DNA from: Megalopta genalis
Taxonomy: Eukaryota; Arthropoda; Insecta; Hymenoptera; Halictidae
Length of the DNA: 64,000 bases
Assembly: GCF_051020955.1 (NCBI RefSeq)
Contig: NW_027476251.1
Location: 62,001 to 126,000, forward strand
Direction: 5' to 3'
Shown: in pieces, positions 52,491 through 63,937 of the stretch
Layout of the letters: every line of letters begins with the position of its first letter
How positions within the stretch are numbered: position 1 is the stretch's first letter
Position numbers and translations under genes: made by a program
The notes under the pieces: model-generated
What the model saw: the letters and a program-made list of their open reading frames with translations, nothing else
What the model was told of the DNA's origin: nothing
The model's database searches: none

Positions 52491-55400
52491 ATTCAATTCC
52501 ATGCGAAACACATTATTTAGCTGCAAATCAGTGCGAAGTAGTAGACTCATGTTCAAATCAATGCGATTCAAATGGTTCATCTTCAAATACTTGTGAAAGT
52601 CATGATTTAGCTTCAACTGCATGCGAAACAAACGAGTTAGCTTCAACTCCATAGGAAAAACATGATTTAGCTTCAAATCCATGCGAAACACATGATTCAG
52701 CTGCAAATCATTGCGATGTAGAAGTTTAGCTTCAAATCCATGCGACACATATGATTTAGCTTCAAACACTTGGGATAAAGGTGATATAGCTTCAACTGCA
52801 TGCAAAACAAACGAGTTACCTTCAAATCCACGCGAAACACATGATTTAGTTTCAAATCAATGCGATGTAGAAGGTTTAGCTTCAAATCCATGCGAAAAAC
52901 ACGATTTAGCTTCAAATCAATGCGATGTAGAAGGTTTAGCTTCAAATCCAAGCGAAACACATGATTTAACTTCAAATCCACGGGATGTAGAAGGTTTAGC
53001 TTCATATCCATGCGAAACACATTATTTAGTTGCAAATCAGTGCGAAGTAGTAGGCTCATGTTCAAATCAATGCGATTCAAATGGTTCATCTTCAAATACT
53101 TGTGAAAGACATGATTTAGCTTCAACTGCATGCGAAACAAACTTGTTATCTTCAAATCCATGCGAAACACATGATTTAGCTTCAAATCAATGCGATGTAG
53201 AAGGTTTAGCTTCAAATCCATGCAAAACACGTGATTTAGCTACTAATTAATGCGAAGTAGAAGGCTTAGCTTCAAATCCATGCGAAACAAATGGTTTAGC
53301 TTCAAATACTTGTGATATACGGTATTTAGATTTAACTGCATGCGCAACGAACGAGTTAGCTTCAAATCCATGCGAAACACATGATTTAGCTGGAAATCAA
53401 TGCGATGTAGGAGGTTTAGCTTCAAACCCATGCGAAAAAAATGGTGTAGCTAGAAATACTTGTGATATACATTATTTAGCTACAACTGCATGCGAAACAA
53501 ACTTGTTATCTTCAAATCCATGCGAAATACATGATTTAGCTTCAAATCAATGCGATGTAGAAGGTTTAGCTTTAAATCCATGCGATACACAAGATTTAGT
53601 TTCAAATCAATGCGATGTAGAAGGTTTAGCTTCAAATCCAAGCGAAACACATGATTTAACTTCAAATCCACGGGATGTAGAAGGTTTAGCTTCATATCCA
53701 TGCGAAACACATTATTTAGTTGCAAATCAGTGCGAAGTAGTAGGCTCATGTTCAAATCAATGCGATTCAAATGGTTCATCTTCAAATACTTGTGAAAGAC
53801 ATGATTTAGCTTCAACTGCATGCGAAACAAACGAGTTAGCTTCAAATCCATGCGAAACACATGATTTAGCTTCAAATCAATGCGATGTAGAAGGTTTAGC
53901 TTCAAATCCATGCAAAACACGTGATTTAGCTACTAATTAATGCGAAGTAGAAGAATTAGCTTCAAATCCATGCGAAACAAATGGTTTAGCTTCAAATACT
54001 TGTGATATACGTTATTTAGATTTAACTGCATGCGCAACGATCGAGTTAGCTTCAAATCCATGCGAAACACATGATTTAGCTGGAAATCAATGCGATGTAG
54101 GAGGTTTAGATTCAAATCCATGCGAAACAAATGATTTAGCTTCAAATCAATGCGAAGTAGAAGGCTTAGCTTCAAATCCATGCGAAAAATATGGTTTAGC
54201 TAGAAATACTTGTGATATACATTATTTAGCTACAACTGCATGCGAAACAAACTTGTTATCTTCAAATCCATGCGAAACACATGATTTAGCTTCAAATCAA
54301 TGCGATGTAGAAGGTTTAGCTTCAAATCCATGCAAAACACGTGATTTAGCTACTAATTAATGCGAAGTAGAAGGCTTAGCTTCAAATCCATGCGAAACAA
54401 ATGGTTTAGCTTCAAATACTTGTGATATACGTTATTTAGATTTAACTGCATGAGCAACGAACGAGTTAGCTTCAAATCCATGCGAAACACATGATTTAGC
54501 TGGAAATCAATGCGATGTAGGAGGTTTAGCTTCAAATCCAAGCGAAACAAATGATTTAGCTTCAAATCAATGCGAAGTAGAAGGCTTAGCTTCAAATCCA
54601 TGCGAAAAATATGGTTTAGCTAGAAATACTTGTGATATACATTATTTAGCTACAACTGCATGCGAAACAAACTTGTTATCTTCAAATCCATGCGAAACAC
54701 ATGATTTAGCTTCAAATCAATGCGATGTAGAAGGTTTAGCTTCAAATCCATGCAAAACACGTGATTTAGCTACTAATCAATGCGAAGTAGATGGCAGTGC
54801 TTCAAATCCATGCGATACAAATGGTTTAGCTTCAAATACTTGTGATATACATGATTTAGCTTCAACAGCATTCGAAGCAAACGAGTTAGCTCCAAATCGA
54901 CGCGAAACACATGATTTAACTTCAAATCAGTGCGAAGTAGAAGGCTTAGCTTCAAATCCATGCGAATCTAATGGTTCGGCTGCAAATTCTTGTGAAATGC
55001 ATGATTTAGCTTCAACAGCATGCGAAACAACGAGTTACCTTCAAATCCACGCGAAAGACATAATTTAGTTTCAAATCAATGCGATGTAGAAGGTTTAGCT
55101 TCAAATTCAAGAGAAACACATGATTTAGCTTCAAATACTTGCGATATAAGTCATATAGTTTCAAATGCAGCTGAAACGAACGAGTTAGCTTCAAATCCAT
55201 GCGAAACACAAGATTCAGCTGCAAATCAATGCGATGTAGAAGGCATAGCTTCAAATCCATGCAAAACACGTGATTAAGGATCCAACCAATGCGAAGTAGA
55301 AGGCTTAGCTTCAAATCCATGCGAATCAATTGATTAGCTGCAAATACTTGTGATATACAAGATTTAGTTTCAACTGCATGCGAAACAAACGTGTTAGCTT

Positions 55401-56415
55401 CAAATCCATTCGAAACACAATATTGAGCGTCAAATCAATGCGAAGTAGAAGGCAGAGATTCAAATCCATGCGATACAAATGGTTTAGCCTCAAATACTTG
55501 CGATATACATGATTTAGCTTCAACCGCATTCGAAGCAAACGCGTTATCTCCGAATCCACGCGAAACACATGATTTAGCTTCAAATCAATGCGAAGTAGCA
55601 GGTTTAGCTTCAAATCCATCCGAAACACATGATTTAGCTTCAAATCAATGCGATGTAGAAGGTTTAGCTTCAAATCCATGCAAAACACGTGATTTAGCTA
55701 CTAATTAATGCGAAGTAGAAGGCTTAGCTTCAAATCCATCCGAAACAAATGGTTTAGCTTCAAATACTTGTGATATACGTTATATCGATTTAACTGCATG
55801 CGCAACGAACGAGTTAGCTTCAAATCCATGCGAAACACAAGATTCAGCTGCAAATCAATGCGATGTAGAAGGTTTAGCTTCAAATCCATGCAAAACACAT
55901 GATTTAACTTCAAATCCACGGGATGTAGAAGGTTTAGCTTCAAATCCATGCGAAACACATTATTTAGTTGCAAATCAGTGCGAAGTAGTAGGCTCATGTT
56001 CAAATCAATGCGATTCAAATGGTTCATCTTCAAATACTTGTGAAAGACATGATTTAGCTTCAACTGCATGCGAAACACACGAGTTAGCTTCAAATCCTTG
56101 CGAAACACATGATTTAACTTCAAATCAATGCGATGTAGAAGGTTTAGCTTCAAATCCATGCAAAACACGTGATTTAGCTACTAATTAATGCGAAGTAGAA
56201 GGCATAGCTTCAAATCCATCCGAAACAAATGGTTTAGCTTCAAATACTTGTCATATACGTTATTTAGATTTAACTGCATGCGCAACGAACGAGTTAGCTT
56301 CAAATCCATGCGAAACACTTGATTTAGCTGGAAATCAATGCGATGTAGGAGGTTTAGCTTCAAATCCATGCGAAACAAATGATTTAGCTTCAAATCAATG
56401 CGAAGTAGAAGGCTT

Positions 56416-57718
56416 AGCTTCAAATCCATGCGAAACAAATGATTGAGCTTCCTACACTTGGGATATATGTGATATAGTTTCAAATGCAGGAGAAACGAAC
56501 GAGTTAGCTTCAAATCCATGCGAAACACATGATTCAGCTGCAAATCAATGCTATGTTATGCAAATCAAGGCTTAGATTCAAATCCATGTAAAACACTTGA
56601 TTTAGGATCCAATCAATGCGAAGTAGAAGGCTTAGCTTCAAATCCATGCGAAACAAATGCTTTAGCTTCAAATACTTGCGATATAAATGATATAGCTTCA
56701 AATACAGGAGAAACAAACGAGTTAGCTTCAAATCCATGCAAAACACACGATTTAGCTTCAATTCAATGCCAAGTTGAAGGCGAAGCTTCAAATCCATGCG
56801 AATCAATTGTTTAGCTGCAAATACTTGTGATATACATGATTTAGTTTCAACTCCATTCGAAGCAAACGAGTTAGCTCCAAATCCACGCGAAACACATGAT
56901 TTAACTTCCAATCAGTGCGAAGTAGAAGGCTTAGCTTCAAATCCATGCGAATCTAATGGTTCGGCTTCAAATACGTGTGGAATGCATGATTTAGCTTCAA
57001 CTGCATGCGAAACAACCAGTTACCTTCAAATCCACGCGAAACACATGATTTAGCTTCAAATCAATGCGATGTAGAAGGTTTAGCTTCAAATCCATCCGAA
57101 ACACATGATTTAGCTTCAAATCAATGCGATGTAGAAGGTTTAGCTTCAAAACCAAGCGAAACACATATGATTTAGCTTCATATACTTGCGATATAAATGA
57201 AGTAACTTCAAATGCTGAGGATACAATCAAGTTAGCTTCAAATCCATGCAAATTACATGATTAAGCTTCAAATCCATGGGCAACACATGATTTAGGTTCA
57301 TTGTCATGGTAAACACATGATTTAGCTTCACATACATGCGAAACAAATGGTTTAGCTACAAATACTTGTGATATACATTATTTAGCTACAACTGCATGCG
57401 AAACAAACGAGTTTGCCTCAAATCCATGCGAAAAACACGATTTAGCTTCAAATCAATGCGATGTAGAAGGTTTAGCTTCAAATCCAAGCGAAACACATGA
57501 TTTAACTTCAAATCCAAGGGATGTAGAAGGTTTAGCTTCATATCCATGCGAAACACATTATTTAGTTGCAAATCAGTGCGAAGTAGTAGGCTCATGTTCA
57601 AATCAATGCGATTCAAATGGTTCATCTTCAAATACTTGTGAAAGACATGATTTAGCTTCAACTGCATGCGAAACAAACGAGTTAGCTTCAAATCCATGCG
57701 AAACACATGATTTAGCTT
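56416..57718. repeat. Block K, copy 2 (extended to 1.3 kb)
   Basis: This copy matches copy 1 over 1.0 kb and copy 3 over 1.3 kb (to about 62281). It includes the 38-bp unit at 56537-56574 and cassette copy 6. A private difference is CAACCAGTTACC near 57014 where the others have CAACGAGTTACC. Confidence 0.88.
57143..57354 (+). repeat. CATTGTCATGG cassette, copy 6
   Basis: A seven-unit copy at offset 9601 from copy 5, with the CATGCAAATTACATG variant. Units are intact, including the 32-bp first unit. Confidence 0.87.
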
Positions 57719-60081
57719 CAAATCAATGCGATGTAGTAGGTTTAGCTTCAAATCCATGCAAAACACGTGATTTAGCTATTAATTAATACGAAGTAGAAAG
57801 CTTAGCTTCAAATCCATGCGAAACAAATGGTTTAGCTTCAAATACTTGTGATATACGTTATTTAGATTTAACTGCATGCGCAACGAACGAGTTAGCTTCA
57901 AATCCATGCGAAACACATGATTTAGCTGGAAATCAATGCGACGTAGGAGGTTTAGATCCAAATCCATGCGAAACAAATGATTTAACTTCAAATCAATGCG
58001 AAGTAGAAGGCTTAGATTAAAATCCATGCGAATCTAATAGTTCGGCTGCAAATTCTTGTGAAATGCATGATTTAGCTTAAACAGCATGCGAAACAACGAG
58101 TTACCTTCAAATCCACGCGAAACACATAATTTAGTTTCAAATCAATGCGATGTAGAAGGCTTAGCTTCAAATTCAAGAGAAACACATGATTTAGCTTCAA
58201 ATACTTGCGATATAAGTCATATAGTTTCAAATGCAGCTGAAACGGACGAGTTAGCTTCAAATCCATGCGAAACACAAGATTCAGCTGCAAATCAATGCGA
58301 TGTAGAAGGCATAGCTTCAAATCCATGCAAAACACGTGATTTAGGATCCAACCAATGCGAAGTAGAAGGCTTAGCTTCAAATCCATGCGAATCAATTGAT
58401 TAGCTGCAAATACTTGTGATATACAAGATTTAGTTTCAACTGCATGCCAAACAAACGAGTTAGCTTCAAATCCTTTCGAAACACAATATTGAGCGTCAAA
58501 TCAATGCGAAGTAGAAGGCAGAGATTCAAATCCATGCGATACAAATGGTTTAGATTCAAATACTTGTGATATACATGATTTAGATTCAACTGCATGCGAC
58601 ACAAACGAGTTAGGTTCAAATCCATGCTAAAGACATGATTTAGCATCAAATCAGTGCGAAAGAAATGGTTTAGATTCAAATACTTGTGATATACATGATT
58701 TAGCTTCAACTGCATGCGACACAAACGAGTTAGGTTCAAATCCATGCGAAACACATGATTCAGCAGCAAATCAATGCGATGTAGAAGGTTTAGCTTCAAA
58801 TCCATGCCAAACACATGATTTAGCTTCATATCCATGGGATGTAGAAGGTTTAGCTTCAAATCCATGCGATACACAAGATGTTGCTTAAAATCAATGCGAT
58901 GTAGTAGGATCAGCTTCAAATCCATGCGACACATATGATTTAGCTTCAAATACTTGCGATATAAGTGATATAGCTTCAAAAGCAGGAGGAACAAACGAGG
59001 TAGCTTCAATTCTATGCGAAACAAATGATTTAGCTTCAAATCAATGCGAAGTAGATGGCTTAGCTTCAAATCCATGCAAACAAATGGTTTAGCTACAAAT
59101 ACTTGTGATATACATTAATTAGCTACAACTGCATGCGAAACAAACGAGTTTGCCTCAAATCCATGCGTAACACACGATTTAGCTTCAAATCAATGCGATG
59201 TAGAAGGTTTAGCTTCAACTCCAAGCGAAACACATGATTTAACTTCAAATACTTGCGATATAAGTGAAATAGATTCAATTACAGGCGAAACGAACGAGTT
59301 AGCTTCAAATCCAAGCGAAACACAAGATTCAGCTGCAAATCAATGCGATGTAGAAGGTTTAGCTTCAAATCCATGCAAAACACATGATTTAACTTCAAAT
59401 CCACGGGATGTAGAAGGTTTAGCTTCAAATCCATGCGAAACAAATGGTTTAGCTTCAAATACTTGTGGTATACGTTATTTAGATTTAACTGCATGCGCAA
59501 CGAACGAGTTAGCTTCAAATCCATGCGAAACAAATGGTTTAGCTACAAATACTTGTGATATACATTATTTAGCTACAACTGCATGCGAAACAAACGAGTT
59601 TGCCTCAAATCCATGCGAAACACACGATTTAGCTTCATATCAATGCGATGTACAAGGTTTAGCTTCAAATCCAAGCGAAACACATGATTTAGCTTCAAAT
59701 ACTTGCGATATAAGTGAAATAGATTCAAATACAGGCGAAACGAACGAGTTAGCTTCAAATCCATGCGAAACACAAGATCCAGCTGCAAATCAATGCGATG
59801 TAGAAGGTTTAGCTTCAAATCCATGCGAAAAATATGGTTTAGCTAGAAATACTTGTGATATACATTATTTAGCTACAACTGCATGCGAAACAAACTTGTT
59901 ATCTTCAAATCCATGCGAAACACATGATTTAGCTTCAAATCAATGCGATGTAGAAGGTTTAGCTTCAAATCCATGCAAAACACGTGATTTAGCTACTAAT
60001 TAATGCGAAGTAGATGGCAGTGCTTCAAATCCATGCGATACAAATGGTTTAGCTTCAAATACTTGTGATATACATGATTTA

Positions 60082-60978
60082 GCTTCAACAGCATTCGAAG
60101 CAAACGAGTTAGCTCCAAATCGACGCGAAACACATGATTTAACTTCAAATCAGTGCGAAGTAGAAGGCTTAGCTTCAAATCCATGCGAATCTAATGGTTC
60201 GGCTGCAAATTCTTGAGAAATGCATGATTTAGCTTCAACAGCATGAAAAACAACGAGTTACCTTCAAATCCACGCGAAACACATAATTTAGTTTCAAATC
60301 AATGCGATGTAGAAGGCTTAGCTTCAAATTCAAGAGAAACACATGATTTAGCTTCAAATACTTGCGATATAAGTCATATAGTTTCAAATGCAGCTGAAAC
60401 GAACGAGTTAGCTTCAAATCCATGCGAAACACAAGATTCAGCTGCAAATCAATGCGATGTAGAAGGCATAGCTTCAAATCCATGCAAAACACGTGATTTA
60501 GGATCCAACCAATGCGAAGTAGAAGGCTTAGCTTCAAATCCATGCGAATCAATTGATTAGCTGCAAATACTTGTGATATACAAGATTTAGTTTCAACTGC
60601 ATGCGAAACAAACGAGTTAGCTTCAAATCCATTCGAAACACAATATTGAGCGTCAAATCAATGCGAAGTAGAAGGCAGAGATTCAAATCCATGCGATACA
60701 AATGGTTTAGCCTCAAATACTTGCGATATACATGATTTAGCTTCAACCGCATTCGAAGCAAACGCGTTATCTCCGAATCCACGCGAAACACATGATTTAG
60801 CTTCAAATCAATGCGAAGTAGCAGGTTTAGCTTCAAATCCATGCGAAACAAATGATTGAGCTTCCAACACTTTGGATATAGGTGATATAGCTTCAACTGC
60901 ATGCCAAACAAATGAGTTACATTAAAATCCACGCGAAACACATAATTTAGCTTCAAATCAATGCGAAGTAGCAGGTTT
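60082..60978. repeat. Segment repeated at +2196 (62278-63174)
   Basis: From the AGCATTCGAAGCAAACGAG A unit onward this segment matches 62278-63174. Tags are CAAATCGACGCG, TTCTTGAGAAATGC, CAGCATGAAAAACAACGAG and the 29-bp CAATTGATTAG unit. At 62278 the copy starts directly after a P unit, so the usual T unit before A is missing there. Confidence 0.82.
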
Positions 60979-62281
60979 AGCTTCAAATCCATGCGAAACA
61001 AATGATTGAGCTTCCTACACTTGGGATATATGTGATATAGTTTCAAATGCAGGAGAAACGAACGAGTTAGCTTCAAATCCATGCGAAACACATGATTCAG
61101 CTGCAAATCAATGCTATGTTATGCAAATCAAGGCTTAGATTCAAATCCATGTAAAACACTTGATTTAGGATCCAATCAATGCGAAGTAGAAGGCTTAGCT
61201 TCAAATCCATGCGAAACAAATGCTTTAGCTTCAAATACTTGCGATATAAATGATATAGCTTCAAATACAGGAGAAACAAACGAGTTAGCTTCAAATCCAT
61301 GCAAAACACACGATTTAGCTTCAATTCAATGCCAAGTTGAAGGCGAAGCTTCAAATCCATGCGAATCAATTGTTTAGCTGCAAATACTTGTGATATACAT
61401 GATTTAGTTTCAACTGCATTCGAAGCAAACGAGTTAGCTCCAAATCCACGCGAAACACATGATTTAACTTCAAATCAGTGCGAAGTAGAAGGCTTAGCTT
61501 CAAATCCATGCGAATCTAATGGTTCGGCTTCAAATACGTGTGGAATGCATGATTTAGCTTCAACTGCATGCGAAACAACGAGTTACCTTCAAATCCACGC
61601 GAAACACATGATTTAGCTTCAAATCAATGCGATGTAGAAGGTTTAGCTTCAAATCCATCCGAAACGCATGATTTAGCTTCAAATCAATGCGATGTAGAAG
61701 GTTTAGCTTCAAAACCAAGCGAAACACATATGATTTAGATTCATATACTTGCGATATAAATGAAGTAACTTCAAATGCTGAGGATACAATCAAGTTAGCT
61801 TCAAATCCATGCAAATTACATGATTAAGCTTCAAATCCATGGGCAACACATGATTTAGGTTCATTGTCATGGTAAACACATGATTTAGCTTCACATACAT
61901 GCGAAACAAATGGTTTAGCTACAAATACTTGTGATATACATTACTTAGCTACAACTGCATGCGAAACAAACGAGTTTGCCTCAAATCCATGCGAAAAACA
62001 CGATTTAGCTTCAAATCAATGCGATGTAGAAGGTTTAGCTTCAAATCCAAGCGAAACACATGATTTAACTTCAAATCCACGGGATGTAGAAGGTTTAGCT
62101 TCATATCCATGCGAAACACATTATTTAGTTGCAAATCAGTGCGAAGTAGTAGGCTCATGTTCAAATCAATGCGATTCAAATGGTTCATCTTCAAATACTT
62201 GTGAAAGACATGATTTAGCTACAACTGCATGCGAAACAAACGAGTTAGCTTCAAATCCATGTGAAACACATGATTTAGCTT
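60979..62281. repeat. Block K, copy 3
   Basis: This copy lies at offset 4563 from copy 2 and carries the 38-bp unit at 61100-61137 and cassette copy 7. Differences include CATCCGAAACGCATG near 61660 and TTTAGATTCATATAC near 61737. Confidence 0.87.
61706..61917 (+). repeat. CATTGTCATGG cassette, copy 7
   Basis: A seven-unit copy with the CATGCAAATTACATG variant. The T unit begins GATTCATATAC rather than GCTTCATATAC. Confidence 0.87.
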
Positions 62282-62618
62282 CAACAGCATTCGAAGCAAA
62301 CGAGTTAGCTCCAAATCGACGCGAAACACATGATTTAACTTCAAATCAGTGCGAAGTAGAAGGCTTAGCTTCAAATCCATGCGAATCTAATGGTTCGGCT
62401 GCAAATTCTTGAGAAATGCATGATTTAGCTTCAACAGCATGAAAAACAACGAGTTACCTTCAAATCCACGCGAAACACATAATTTAGTTTCAAATCAATG
62501 CGATGTAGAAGGCTTAGCTTCAAATTCAAGAGAAACACATGATTTAGCTTCAAATACTTGAGATATAAGTCATATAGTTTCAAATGCAGCTGAAACGGAC
62601 GAGTTAGCTTCAAATCCA

Positions 62619-63937
62619 TGCGAAACACAAGATTCAGCTGCAAATCAATGCGATGTAGAAGGCATAGCTTCAAATCCATGCAAAACACGTGATTTAGGAT
62701 CCAACCAATGCGAAGTAGAAGGCTTAGCTTCAAATCCATGCGAATCAATTGATTAGCTGCAAATACTTGTGATATACAAGATTTAGTTTCAACTGCATGC
62801 GAAACAAACGAGTTAGCTTCAAATCCATTCGAAACACAATATTGAGCGTCAAATCAATGCGAAGTAGAAGGCAGAGATTCAAATCCATGCGATACAAATG
62901 GTTTAGCCTCAAATACTTGCGATATACATGATTTAGCTTCAACCGCATTCGAAGCAAACGCGTTATCTCCGAATCCACGCGAAACACATGATTTAGCTTC
63001 AAATCAATGCGAAGTAGCAGGTTTAGCTTCAAATCCATGCGAAACAAATGATTGAGCTTCCAACACTTTGGATATAGGTGATATAGCTTCAACTGCATGC
63101 CAAACAAATGAGTTGCATTAAAATCCACGCGAAACACATAATTTAGCTTCAAATCAATGCGAAGTAGCAGGTTTAGCTTCAAATCCATGCGAAACAAATG
63201 ATTGAGCTTCCTACACTTGGGATATATGTGATATAGTTTCAAATGCAGGAGAAACGAACGAGTTAGCTTCAAATCCATGCGAAACACAAGATTCAGCTGC
63301 AAATCAATGCGATGTAGAAGGCATAGCTTCAAATCCATGCAAAACACGTGATTTAGGATCCAACCAATGCGAAGTAGAAGGCTTAGCTTCAAATCCATGC
63401 GAATCAATTGATTAGCTGCAAATACTTGTGATATACAAGATTTAGTTTCAACTGCATGCGAAACAAACGAGTTAGCTTCAAATCCATTCGAAACACAATA
63501 TTGAGCGTCAAATCAATGCGAAGTAGAAGGCAGAGATTCAAATCCATGCGATACAAATGGTTTAGCCTCAAATACTTGCGATATACATGATTTAGCTTCA
63601 ACCGCATTCGAAGCAAACGCGTTATCTCCGAATCCACGCGAAACACATGATTTAGCTTCAAATCAATGCGAAGTAGCAGGTTTAGCTTCAAATCCATGCG
63701 AAACAAATGATTGAGCTTCCAACACTTTGGATATAGGTGATATAGCTTCAACTGCATGCCAAACAAATGAGTTACATTAAAATCCACGCGAAACACATAA
63801 TTTAGCTTCAAATCAATGCGAAGTAGCAGGTTTAGCTTCAAATCCATGCGAAACAAATGATTGAGCTTCCTACACTTGGGATATATGTGATATAGTTTCA
63901 AATGCAGGAGAAACGAACGAGTTAGCTTCAAATCCAT
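62619..63937 (+). repeat. 659-bp tandem duplication at the right edge
   Basis: Two copies lie at about 62619-63277 and 63278-63936 (22 units less one base, the loss being the 29-bp CAATTGATTAG unit). The unit also appears once at about 60423-61081. Differences include GAGTTGCATTAAAATCC near 63113 against GAGTTACATTAAAATCC. After the second copy, 63955-63992 is again the 38-bp unit, so a further Block K copy begins at the window edge. Confidence 0.87.

Larger units (their letters stand above)
47823..56180 (+). repeat. 420/690-bp higher-order region (CGTGATTTAGCTACTAA units)
   Basis: A distinctive P-Q step, CACGTGATTTAGCTACTAA, recurs at 47823, 48243, 48933, 49352, 49771, 50161, 50851, 51271, 51630, 53218, 53908, 54328, 54748, 55677 and 56157. 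Spacings are 420, 690, 419, 419, 390, 690, 420, 359, 1588, 690, 420, 420, 929 and 480 bp, all near multiples of 30. The 420-bp unit is 14 monomers: P-Q-N-T-A-P-Q-N-Q-N-T-A-P-Q. This is the most regular higher-order region of the window. Confidence 0.85.
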
